NCBI GenBank assembly: GCA_944387755.1
Contig: CALXGC010000176.1
Span: forward strand, 1 to 9,308
DNA from: an uncultured Oscillospiraceae bacterium
GTDB taxonomy: Bacteria > Bacillota_A > Clostridia > Oscillospirales > Oscillospiraceae
Reading direction: 5' to 3'
DNA: 9,308 bases
Positions 1 through 6,107 of this stretch are shown in pieces (position 1 is the first letter of the stretch; the number at the start of each line of letters is the position of its first letter). The notes beneath the pieces were generated by a model. It was not told where the DNA came from and searched no databases. It saw only the letters and a list, made by a program, of their open reading frames with translations. Both the position numbers and the translations under genes were made by a program.

Positions 1-104
1 ATGCTGCGCACCTGCTCCGACTTCAGAAGCTTTCCCGCCGTCCGGCAGAACCCCTTCAGATCATGGTTCAATGGAATCAGTCCTTTCTCAAACAGACTTT
101 GCAT
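1..104 (-). CDS. Possible start of an unrecognised gene, cut by the window edge
   Basis: An open frame starts with ATG at 104 on the minus strand and stays open for 34 codons to the window edge. A TAG stop lies two codons upstream of this ATG, so no earlier in-frame start is possible. The peptide begins MQSLFEKGLIPLNHDLKGF and continues with a basic, mixed-polarity stretch, with no hydrophobic segment or motif I recognise. It would lie 67 bases downstream of proA in the same direction. Base composition is visibly less GC-rich than in the neighbouring genes. The Shine-Dalgarno is poor: a GGAG lies about 16 bases before the ATG. It could be a real gene transcribed after proA, or a chance frame. 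Only the missing sequence to the left would decide. Confidence 0.3.
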   Translation of the reverse strand, partial: MQSLFEKGLIPLNHDLKGFCRTAGKLLKSEQVRS

Positions 105-171
105 ATGGAACTATACACAGCTCCGGAACACGGGGCTCCGGGGAACTGGTATCAAAAAACCGGCCGGCGGC

Positions 172-1428
172 TTACCGCACCTGTCCGTCTCCGCGGACGA
201 TATACTTATAGGAGCACAGCTCCGCCAGGCCCATGGGGCCCCGGGCGTGGAGCTTCTGGGTGGAGATGCCCATCTCGCACCCCAGGCCGAACTCCCCTCC
301 GTCGGTAAAGCGGGTGGAGGCGTTCCAGTACACGGCGGCGGAGTCCACCTGGGCCAGGAATTTCCGGGCCGCCGCCCCGTCCGCCGTCACAATGGCGTCG
401 GAGTGTCCGGTGGAGTGGGCGGCGATGTGGCCCACGGCCTCCTCCACCCCGTCCACCACTTTGACGGCCAGCACATAGTCCAAAAATTCCCGGCTGAAGT
501 CCCCCTCTCCGGCGGGCGTGCCGGGGATGATCCGGGCCGCCTCCGGGTCCAGGCGCAGCTCCACGGGGTGTTCGCCCCGGCCGGCGCGGTCCGCCGTCAG
601 GCGCTTTTGCAGCTTGGGCAGAAATTCCGGGGCGATGGCCCGGTCCACCAGGCAGGCCTCGGCGGCGTTGCACACGCTGGGCCGGGAGCACTTGGCGTTC
701 TCAATGATATTCAGGGCCATCTCCTGGTCCGCCTGTCCGTCCACATAGATGTGGCAGACGCCGGTGCCCGTCTCAATCACCGGGACGGTGGCGTTGTCCA
801 CGCAGGCCCGGATAAGCCCCGCCCCGCCCCTGGGAATAAGCAGGTCCACAAAGCCCACGGCGGTCATCAGCTCGTTGGCGGAGGCGCGGGTGGTGTCCTC
901 CACCAGCTGGAGGGCGTCCTCCGGCAGTCCGGCGGCGGACAGGCCCTCCTTCAGGGCGGCCACAATGGCGGCGGCGGAGCGGTGGGCCTCCTTGCCCCCA
1001 CGGAGCACGCAGGCGGAGCCCGCCTTCAGGGCCAGGGCGGCGGCGTCGCTGGTGACGTTGGGGCGGCTCTCGTAAATAATGGCAATGACGCCCATGGGCA
1101 CGGCGGTCTTCTCAATCACCAGGCCGTTGGGGCGCTCCACCCGGCTGAGGACGGCCCCCACCGGGTCGGGGAGCTCCGCCACCTCCCGCATTCCCTTGGC
1201 CATCCCGGCGATGCGGCCGGGGTTCAGGGCCAGGCGGTCCAGCATGACCTCCGACATGGTCCCCCTGGCGGCCTCCAGGTCCAGGGCGTTGGCGGCCAGA
1301 ATCTCCCCCTGCCGGTCCTCCAGCGCCTGCGCCATCGCGGCCAGCGCCTGGTTTTTGGTCTTCGTATCCGCCAGCGCAATGGCGGTCTTCGCTCCCTTGG
1401 CTCTCTGGAGCAGCTCTTGTGTGGTCAT
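172..1428 (-). CDS. proA: Glutamate-5-semialdehyde dehydrogenase (gamma-glutamyl phosphate reductase)
   Basis: This is the second enzyme of proline synthesis: it reduces gamma-glutamyl phosphate to glutamate-5-semialdehyde with NADPH in the cytosol. The 418-residue product has the usual family length and the aldehyde-dehydrogenase fold. Visible signatures are [13 protein letters not shown] (117-129), the cofactor-side LRGGKEA (142-148), the catalytic cysteine C253 in RPSVCNAAE, and the conserved C-terminal stretch [19 protein letters not shown] (371-389) followed by ARGPMGL. Just before the active cysteine it reads NAKCSRPS, where many homologues have NAKTQRPS; this is a variation, not a lost residue. 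The ATG is supported by GAGGAAGG about 10 bases upstream and a normal family N-terminus. It is last in the proC-proB-proA order, separated from proB by 184 bases that hold a hairpin repeat. I see no convincing separate promoter. Confidence 0.98.
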   Translation of the reverse strand: MTTQELLQRAKGAKTAIALADTKTKNQALAAMAQALEDRQGEILAANALDLEAARGTMSEVMLDRLALNPGRIAGMAKGMREVAELPDPVGAVLSRVERPNGLVIEKTAVPMGVIAIIYESRPNVTSDAAALALKAGSACVLRGGKEAHRSAAAIVAALKEGLSAAGLPEDALQLVEDTTRASANELMTAVGFVDLLIPRGGAGLIRACVDNATVPVIETGTGVCHIYVDGQADQEMALNIIENAKCSRPSVCNAAEACLVDRAIAPEFLPKLQKRLTADRAGRGEHPVELRLDPEAARIIPGTPAGEGDFSREFLDYVLAVKVVDGVEEAVGHIAAHSTGHSDAIVTADGAAARKFLAQVDSAAVYWNASTRFTDGGEFGLGCEMGISTQKLHARGPMGLAELCSYKYIVRGDGQVR

Positions 1429-1481
1429 AGGCGGTATGCCTTCCTCTCGTCATTTAAATTTGGGGAACATTCGGAAATACA

Positions 1482-1590
1482 GGAGGGCGCTGCACCCTCC
1501 AAAGCCTTCCCCCCACAGGGGGGAATGCGGCGCGAAGCGCCGGATGAGGGGGCAAACGTATCCGTGGGGCGCGACGGCCCCGGCGCGCCG
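1482..1590. repeat. Chain of strong hairpins in the proB-proA gap, probable dispersed intergenic repeat
   Basis: Three perfect stem-loops follow each other closely. GGAGGG/CCCTCC has arms 1482-1487 and 1495-1500. TTCCCCCC/GGGGGGAA has arms 1507-1514 and 1518-1525 with a 3-base loop. CGGCGC/GCGCCG has arms 1528-1533 and 1537-1542 with loop GAA. A weaker fourth, GGGGC/GCCCC (1566-1570 and 1577-1581), and the palindrome CGGCGCGCCG (1581-1590) come next. On the minus strand the order is CCCTCATCCGGCGCTTCGCG, then a C-run/G-run stem, then AAGGCTTT. From memory, this layout matches a short non-coding repeat scattered between genes in gut Oscillospiraceae. The structure is directly visible; membership in a genome-wide family is recollection, not a search. 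Being inside the operon, it would be transcribed and could affect proA mRNA stability or expression. Confidence 0.65.
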
Positions 1591-1612
1591 CCGGTTCGGA
1601 ATCCCCCGTCCC

Positions 1613-2380
1613 TTATTTTTTCCCTACGAACCGTGTGCCCACGGCCCTGCCGGCGGCGATGTCATAGAGGACCTGGGGCCGCTCGCCGTTGGTGATAATC
1701 ATGTCGCAGCCCACCTCGCCGGTCATTTTGGCGGCCCGGAGCTTGGTGGCCATGCCGCCGGTGGCCAGGCCGGAGCCCGCGCCGCCGGCCAGCGCTTCAA
1801 TCTCCGGCGTGACCTCCTCCACCACGGGGATGAGCCGGGCGTCCGGGTCCTTCCGGGGGTCGGCGGTGTACAGCCCCTCGATGTCGCTTAACAGGACCAG
1901 CAGGTCGGCCTTGACGCACCGGGCCACAATGGCCCCCAGGGTGTCGTTGTCCCCCACCTTGATCTCCGCCGTGGCCACGGTGTCGTTCTCGTTGATGACG
2001 GGCAGGGCGCCCAGCTCCAGCAGGCGCTCCATGGTGTTCTGGAAATTCTCCCGGCGCTCCGGGTCCTCCACGTCCTCTCCGGTGAGGAGAATCTGGGCCA
2101 CCGTGTGGTTATACTGCAAAAACAGCCGGTCATAGGTATACATCAGCTCGCACTGGCCCACGGCGGCGGCGGCCTGCTTGGTGGGCATGTCGCCGGGCTT
2201 GCCGGGGAGGTTCAGCTTGCCCACCCCCATGCCGATGGCGCCGGAGGAGACCAGGATAATCTCGTGCCCCGCGTTCTTCAGGTCGCTGAGGACCTTCACC
2301 AGGTCCTCCACATGGCGGATATTCATCCGGCCCGTGGCGTGGGCCAGGGTGGACGTGCCGACTTTTACCACAATTCTCAT
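1613..2380 (-). CDS. proB: Glutamate 5-kinase, short form without PUA domain
   Basis: This is the first committed enzyme of proline synthesis: it transfers phosphate from ATP to the gamma-carboxyl of glutamate and is usually the proline-feedback-inhibited step. From the ATG at 2380 the product has 255 residues and an amino-acid-kinase fold: VVKVGTSTL (4-12), SSGAIGMG (45-52), KQAAAAVGQ (68-76), INENDTV (129-135), VGDNDTLGA (142-150), LLSDIEGLY (163-171) and the GLATGGMATK loop (204-213). It ends at VGTRFVGKK, so the C-terminal PUA domain of the E. coli-type enzyme is absent, as in other short ProBs. An in-frame TTG at 2413 would add 11 residues. I prefer the ATG because family members start close to the VVK strand and AAAGGGG lies 11 bases upstream. 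It lies 42 bases after proC and is surely co-transcribed with it. Confidence 0.97.
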   Translation of the reverse strand: MRIVVKVGTSTLAHATGRMNIRHVEDLVKVLSDLKNAGHEIILVSSGAIGMGVGKLNLPGKPGDMPTKQAAAAVGQCELMYTYDRLFLQYNHTVAQILLTGEDVEDPERRENFQNTMERLLELGALPVINENDTVATAEIKVGDNDTLGAIVARCVKADLLVLLSDIEGLYTADPRKDPDARLIPVVEEVTPEIEALAGGAGSGLATGGMATKLRAAKMTGEVGCDMIITNGERPQVLYDIAAGRAVGTRFVGKK

Positions 2381-2398
2381 GGGTTTGGAAACCCCTTT
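2381..2398 (-). promoter_or_regulatory. proB ribosome-binding site overlapped by a palindrome
   Basis: The putative Shine-Dalgarno AAAGGGG (2392-2398) is followed by a palindrome that ends directly before the ATG: GGGTTT, two bases, AAACCC (2381-2394). A realistic RNA hairpin would have a 5-bp GGGTT/AACCC stem and a 4-base loop. Three Gs of the Shine-Dalgarno sit in the stem, so folding would partly hide the site or shorten its distance to the start. Whether it regulates anything is inference. Confidence 0.45.
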
Positions 2399-2422
2399 CT
2401 GGTTGGAAATCAAGTTTTGGGG

Positions 2423-3223
2423 TCACTTCCCCATGTCCAGGGTCTTCTCATAGGCGGCGATGACCGCCTCCATCACAGTGCCCCGGAACCCCCGGTCCTC
2501 CAGGGCGCGCACCCCCTGGATGGTGCTTCCGCCGGGGGAGCACACCCCGTCCTTCAGCACGCCGGGGTGCTGGCCGCCCTCCAGCATAAGGCGGGCGGTC
2601 CCCTCCGCCATCTGGGCGGCGTAGGCCAGGGCCTTCTGCCGGGGCAGGCCGCAGGCCACCCCGCCGTCCGCCAGGGCCTCGATAAACAGGGCGCAGAAGG
2701 CCGGGCCGCAGCCGGACACGGCGCTGGCCGCGTTGAGCTGGCCCGGGTCGATCCGGTCCACCAGGCCGGCGGGGGCCAGCAGGCGCTGAAAGTCGTCCAG
2801 CTCCTCCTGGGAGGCGCCCAGGCCGTAGTACTGGATGACCCCCGCTCCCACCGCCGCCGGGGTGTTGGGCATCAGGCAGATCACCGGGTACTCCCCCCCG
2901 GCCATGGTCTGGATGCGCCGGGCGTCCAGGCCGGCGGCCATAGAGGCCAGCACAAACCGGCCGGTGCGGGCGGCCAGAGCGGGGGCGATTCCCGCCAGCA
3001 TATCCGCCATCATCTGGGGCTTCACCCCCAGGAAAATCAGCTCGCAGGTCCGGGCCACAAGCTCGTTGTCCGCGGCCTGTCCCCCCAGCTCCTGGGCCAG
3101 GGCCGCCGCCTTGGCGGGCGTGCGGTTGGCCAGGTACAGGGCGCGCCCCTCCCCCTTGGCCACCGCGCGGGCCAGGGCGGAGCCCATGGCGCCGGTGCCG
3201 ATAAATCCAATGGATTGAAACAT
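2423..3223 (-). CDS. proC: Pyrroline-5-carboxylate reductase
   Basis: This enzyme reduces 1-pyrroline-5-carboxylate to proline with NAD(P)H, the last step of proline synthesis, in the cytosol. The 266-residue length is typical. The N-terminal Rossmann motif is FIGTGAMGSA (7-16), followed by LANRTPAK (31-38) and FLGVKPQ (64-70). MPNTPAAVG (118-126) precedes the all-helical dimerisation domain, which carries VSGCGPAF (169-176), HPGVLKDGVCSPGG (219-232) and STIQGVRALE (233-242). The start is secure: GGGAGGAAGG lies about 6 bases before the ATG, and the Rossmann strand begins at residue 4. It is the first gene of the proC-proB-proA unit and sits behind its own promoter at 3272-3299. In many bacteria proC is unlinked from proBA, so the full pathway being together here is convenient but not exceptional. 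Confidence 0.98.
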   Translation of the reverse strand: MFQSIGFIGTGAMGSALARAVAKGEGRALYLANRTPAKAAALAQELGGQAADNELVARTCELIFLGVKPQMMADMLAGIAPALAARTGRFVLASMAAGLDARRIQTMAGGEYPVICLMPNTPAAVGAGVIQYYGLGASQEELDDFQRLLAPAGLVDRIDPGQLNAASAVSGCGPAFCALFIEALADGGVACGLPRQKALAYAAQMAEGTARLMLEGGQHPGVLKDGVCSPGGSTIQGVRALEDRGFRGTVMEAVIAAYEKTLDMGK

Positions 3224-3239
3224 ATCTGCCTTCCTCCCT

Positions 3240-3255
3240 CCGCCCCCCTGGGCGG
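3240..3255 (-). other. Hairpin in the proC leader, next to the Shine-Dalgarno
   Basis: CCGCCC and GGGCGG arms (6 bp, 3240-3245 and 3250-3255) with a 4-base loop lie between the proposed transcription start and the Shine-Dalgarno of proC, touching the latter. The leader would be only about 40 bases, too short for a classical riboswitch. Confidence 0.4.
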
Positions 3256-3271
3256 CGCTTTTTCTGCTTCT

Positions 3272-3299
3272 ATCATAGCACGGTTTTCCCCTTTTTCAA
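3272..3299 (-). promoter_or_regulatory. Sigma-A-type promoter for proC-proB-proA
   Basis: Read on the minus strand, TTGAAA (3294-3299) and TATGAT (3272-3277) are separated by 16 bases. TGC directly before the -10 makes an extended -10 element. The match to TTGACA/TATAAT is good, and the position, about 50 bases before the proC ATG, fits. An inverted repeat, CCCCTTT-TTC-AAAGGGG (3288-3304), covers the -35 hexamer and could be an operator. Confidence 0.75.
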
Positions 3300-3324
3300 A
3301 GGGGGGCGGGCAGAAATTCCGGCG

Positions 3325-5034
3325 TCACAAAATTTGGATTTTCCCCTGAATCAGCTTGCCCACCGCCTCGGCAAACCAGCCGATGGCCGGGATGCGGACC
3401 AGGTCCCGGCCGTAGATCTCCCGCGCGCCGGGGAGCTCCCGGTCGCTGCCGGTGAAGATGCACACCGGGGCGAAGCCCCGCTTCCGCAGGGCCCCCGCCT
3501 CGGCGGCGGCGTCCTTGATCCCCAGCTTTCCCCCATAGTCCCGGCCGCCGGGGAGAAAGCCGTTGGAGGGAATCTTCTGGTCGTCGTTGGGATTGGCGTC
3601 GGACAGCAGGATAAGCAGCCTGTTCTCCGCCTGTTCCCGCTCCATCAGCCAGCCCATGGCCCGCAGGGCCAGGCCGTCCCGGTTCCACCCGGCGGAGACA
3701 TAGTCGAAGATGGCGCCGTTCTTCTCCGTCTCCTGATAGTCCCGGAAGACGCGCATCACCGTGCAGCCGCTCACCGAGCAGAAGGAGGACACCCGCACCG
3801 GAATTTGACACCGGGTGAGGGCGGCGGCAATGAGATAGGCCTGGGTGGACAGCTTCTCCTGCTGCTGGTTCTGGGAGGCGGAGGCGTCCAGCAGAATGTC
3901 CACCGAAAAATCTCCCAGCTCGCTCTGCCGCCGCTGGACGAAGATCCTCCCGTCCTGAAGGGCCGTCCGCCAGGCCAGCCGGGGCTGGAGAATCCCCGCC
4001 CTGGCGCGGCTGTCCGTCACGTCGGACTGGAGCAGAATGGTGTTTTGGAGCCGCTGGGCCAGCTGAGAGAGAATCAGCTGGTTCTGCACCAGGTGGGCCT
4101 GGTAATAGGCCCGGTTTTTCTCCCGCTGGGCCTGGAAGGCCTCCCGCTCCCAGGCGGTCTGGCTGTCCGGCTGTCCTGCGGGGAGGGTCCCCCTGGTGAA
4201 GTGGAGGCGGCAGTTCTGGTGGGCGCCGGTACACAGAAGCTTCTCCGCCGCCGCCGTCTCCGCCGGGGTGAGCATGGACGTCCCAAAGCAGTTCTCCACA
4301 TAGCTGCGCAGCGCCTGTTCCCTGGTCCGGCCCCGGCCCAGATAGAGCAGAAGCTTCCGCTGCCAGAAGAACTTTCCCTCCTCCACAGGGCCGCCGGACT
4401 GGCCCAGGCGGCGCAGGGCGGTGCTGCGGACCAGTCCGCCCCGCTTCCCCCTCTGGAGAATGTCCCGGCCGGCGAAGGCGGCCCACTGCCGGTCGGTGAC
4501 GCTCCTTCTGGCCCGGCGGAACCACTTGTGGAGAAGGGCCTCCATCCGCCGGCACAGCTCCTCCCCGGTGCAGTCCGCCGGAAAGGTCAGGTCGTCCAGC
4601 ACCCCCCGCTCCCAGGCGTCCTCCTGGGCGGGCTCTCCCAGGGCCCGGCGGAACCACAGCCAGCGGAGATTCTGGAGGCCCTCCCGCTCCGCCCCCTTCC
4701 GGGGCTGGGCCGTCACCTGGAGGGCGTACTGCCGCCGCAGGTCCCCCAGCACAGGCCGCTCCGCCAGCCCCCGGCGGAACGCGTACCCCTCCAGGCCCAG
4801 CCAGAACAGGTCGCTGTAGAAGGCCCCGCCGGCCTGATTCTGAAAGGCGTTGAACAGGGGCTTGAGGGTCTCATACCCGCAGTACCGGTACACCAGGCCG
4901 ATGACGGTGTTGAAGTACAGGTCGGCGTCCCCCGCCGGGCCGAAGGCCTGAAAATCGGCCCGCAGGGCGTAGTCCCCCGCCCCGTTCCAGAACTGGTTTT
5001 CCGCCCGGCGGTTTTCGATGTCCTGCCGGTCCAT
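3325..5034 (-). CDS. VWA-domain protein of the NorD/CobT type, partner of the MoxR ATPase
   Basis: This 569-residue cytosolic protein has no signal peptide or membrane segment. Residues 1 to about 370 are mainly helical, charged and Arg-rich, with no motif I can name. The C-terminal part (about 375-569) is a von Willebrand A domain with a complete-looking metal site: DASAS (383-387), NRDG (451-454) and the strand LLILLSDANPND (473-484). NRDG and the D-x-x-PND element are typical of NorD and CobT-like proteins that work with MoxR-type AAA+ ATPases. A loop of about 15 residues (485-499) after PND is longer than I expect from proteobacterial NorD. It starts 2 bases after the ATPase stop, with GAGGG as Shine-Dalgarno, so the two are surely co-expressed. 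By family, it would link ATP-driven remodelling to a client enzyme. The client is unknown, and nitric oxide reductase genes are absent nearby. No terminator separates it from proC. Confidence 0.88.
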   Translation of the reverse strand: MDRQDIENRRAENQFWNGAGDYALRADFQAFGPAGDADLYFNTVIGLVYRYCGYETLKPLFNAFQNQAGGAFYSDLFWLGLEGYAFRRGLAERPVLGDLRRQYALQVTAQPRKGAEREGLQNLRWLWFRRALGEPAQEDAWERGVLDDLTFPADCTGEELCRRMEALLHKWFRRARRSVTDRQWAAFAGRDILQRGKRGGLVRSTALRRLGQSGGPVEEGKFFWQRKLLLYLGRGRTREQALRSYVENCFGTSMLTPAETAAAEKLLCTGAHQNCRLHFTRGTLPAGQPDSQTAWEREAFQAQREKNRAYYQAHLVQNQLILSQLAQRLQNTILLQSDVTDSRARAGILQPRLAWRTALQDGRIFVQRRQSELGDFSVDILLDASASQNQQQEKLSTQAYLIAAALTRCQIPVRVSSFCSVSGCTVMRVFRDYQETEKNGAIFDYVSAGWNRDGLALRAMGWLMEREQAENRLLILLSDANPNDDQKIPSNGFLPGGRDYGGKLGIKDAAAEAGALRKRGFAPVCIFTGSDRELPGAREIYGRDLVRIPAIGWFAEAVGKLIQGKIQIL

Positions 5035-5036
5035 GG

Positions 5037-5957
5037 TCAGCCCTCAAAGAGCTGGGCCCGGCCAGCGTCCCTGGGGATGCGGGCCCACACCGCGTCGGCC
5101 ACCAGCTGCCGCTCGAAGGGGTCGAAGGCCTTGTTGACAATCCCCAGCTCCAGCGCCTGGCCGGAGGGGATTCCCTTCTCCATCAGGTGCAGGGCGGACA
5201 GCAGCCCCCGCAGGTCCAGGGCCTTGGTGGAGATCTCCGAGCTGTCGCACTTCTTCCGCAGGTCGTCGAAGAGGGCGGCGAACTGCTCCACCCAGCCGTG
5301 CTTCAGGGCGGGGAAGCCCCGCAGCAGCAGCTTTTGCAGATTCTCCGCCGAGATCACCGGCATGTCCAGCACCACAAAGCGGGACACCAGAGCCTCGTTG
5401 AGCTCTCTGGTGCCGGCGTAGCCGTAGTTCATGGTGCCGATGAACCGGGCGGCCCCGTCCAGGAAAATCCGGTCGTAGCCGGGCACGTCGATGACCCGGC
5501 GGAAGTCCAGGGTGGCGTGGAGGACGGCCAGGGCCTCGTTTTTGGCCATGTTCACCTCGTCCAGCACCCCAAAGCCCCCCAGCCGGGCGCACTGGGCGAT
5601 GGGCCCCTCCCGGAAGACCACCGCCCCGTCCTTCAGGGTGTCCGCCCCCACCAGGGAGGCGGCGTCCACATTGACATACATGGACACGTCCCACACCGGC
5701 CGGCCGAAGGCGGCGGCCAGATTCTCCGCCAGCACGTTCTTCCCCGTGGCCTTGGGACCGGCCAGCAGCAGGTGCTGCCCGCACAGCAGCGCCGCCGCCG
5801 CCCCCTCCCAGACCTCTTTTCCGTAATATAAAAAGCGGGGGGCCGGTATCCGGCTCCGGGCCTCCTCCGGGACCGGGTGCTCCGCCCGGAAGGCACGCAT
5901 CTCCTCCAGCAGGCCGGGGTCCACCCCCTCCTCCGCTAACTCTTTCCAAAGGTCCAT
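5037..5957 (-). CDS. MoxR-family AAA+ ATPase (NorQ/CbbQ-like)
   Basis: This 306-residue ATPase carries Walker A GPKATGKN (67-74), Walker B GVLDEVNMA (130-138, with D133 and E134) and the sensor 1 region GTMNYGYAGTRELNEAL (174-190, N177). S192-R193-F194 supplies the probable arginine finger. The short N-terminal part before the nucleotide site and the C-terminal helical lid fit the MoxR class, which assembles into rings and acts with a VWA-domain adaptor; here that adaptor is the next gene. The ATG at 5957 has AAGGAG 8 bases upstream. An ATTGTA/CCGCAA pair upstream (minus-strand TTGCGG, 17 bases, TACAAT) is a plausible promoter. The gene is divergent from spoIIIAA. By family, the pair activates or loads a cofactor or metal into a client. 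NorQ itself is only the nearest analogy, so I give no gene symbol. Confidence 0.93.
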   Translation of the reverse strand: MDLWKELAEEGVDPGLLEEMRAFRAEHPVPEEARSRIPAPRFLYYGKEVWEGAAAALLCGQHLLLAGPKATGKNVLAENLAAAFGRPVWDVSMYVNVDAASLVGADTLKDGAVVFREGPIAQCARLGGFGVLDEVNMAKNEALAVLHATLDFRRVIDVPGYDRIFLDGAARFIGTMNYGYAGTRELNEALVSRFVVLDMPVISAENLQKLLLRGFPALKHGWVEQFAALFDDLRKKCDSSEISTKALDLRGLLSALHLMEKGIPSGQALELGIVNKAFDPFERQLVADAVWARIPRDAGRAQLFEG

Positions 5958-5992
5958 GGCTCTCTCTCCTTATGTCAAGCATTGGCGCACTT

Positions 5993-6021
5993 ATTGTAAT
6001 GCGGCGGGGAAAAATCCGCAA
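5993..6021 (-). promoter_or_regulatory. Probable sigma-A-type promoter of the ATPase/VWA unit
   Basis: Minus-strand TTGCGG (6016-6021), 17 bases, TACAAT (5993-5998) ends about 36 bases before the ATPase start codon. The -10 is good (5 of 6) and the -35 moderate (4 of 6), with optimal spacing. It lies in the 150-base divergent region shared with spoIIIAA. Confidence 0.5.
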
Positions 6022-6055
6022 GGGGCTTCCCAAAAAACGGCCTGTCAATTTCCGG

Positions 6056-6084
6056 GCATACGCCCCGGCCTGTCCGCATAGGAT
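6056..6084 (+). promoter_or_regulatory. Probable sigma-E promoter of the spoIIIA operon
   Basis: GCATACG (6056-6062), 14 bases, CATAGGAT (6077-6084) resembles the mother-cell sigma-E consensus recalled from Bacillus subtilis (kmATAtT, 13-15 bases, CATACAmT). The -35 matches at 5 of 7 positions, the -10 at 6 of 8, and the spacing is right. Transcription would start about 15-20 bases before the spoIIIAA ATG. The operon is sigma-E dependent in B. subtilis, which supports the call. Confidence 0.6.
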
Positions 6085-6096
6085 GGAGCAAAGGCC

Positions 6097-6102
6097 GGTG
6101 AT
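6097..6102 (+). promoter_or_regulatory. Ribosome-binding site of spoIIIAA
   Basis: GGTGAT, complementary to the 3' portion of the anti-Shine-Dalgarno, lies 5 bases before the ATG at 6108. It favours this start over the out-of-frame ATG at 6101. Confidence 0.55.
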
Positions 6103-6107
6103 GAACC

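Noticed and set aside
154..178. Possible intrinsic terminator after proA on the minus strand
   Set aside because: There is a run of six Ts just after a GC-rich stretch, but the only dyads are a loopless CCGGCCGG and a 4-bp GCGG/CCGC stem lying 7 bases before the T-run. This is too weak to call.
1470..1601. Direct repeat TTCGGAA (1470-1476 and 1595-1601) flanking the hairpin chain, as a target-site duplication
   Set aside because: About one 7-base repeat pair is expected by chance in a segment of this size, and no terminal inverted repeats adjoin the copies.
1..1695. Long plus-strand open frame opposite proA (564 codons)
   Set aside because: It is antisense to proA, Gly/His/Gln-rich without family motifs, and explained by the strong GC bias at third codon positions of proA, which removes stops from the opposite strand.
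3288..3304. Inverted repeat as a terminator for the VWA gene
   Set aside because: On the minus strand the stem is followed by AAAA, on the plus strand by a G-run, so no U-tract follows in either direction.
3334..5421. Plus-strand open frame of 695 codons opposite the VWA gene and part of the ATPase gene
   Set aside because: The minus-strand genes carry coherent domain motifs and Shine-Dalgarno sequences. The antisense product is low-complexity, rich in Pro, Gly and Leu, and has no recognisable domain.
6043..6048. Perfect TTGACA on the minus strand as -35 for the ATPase gene
   Set aside because: The position 17 bases downstream reads CCCCTT, with no -10 element at any usual spacing. The TTGCGG/TACAAT pair further downstream is better.
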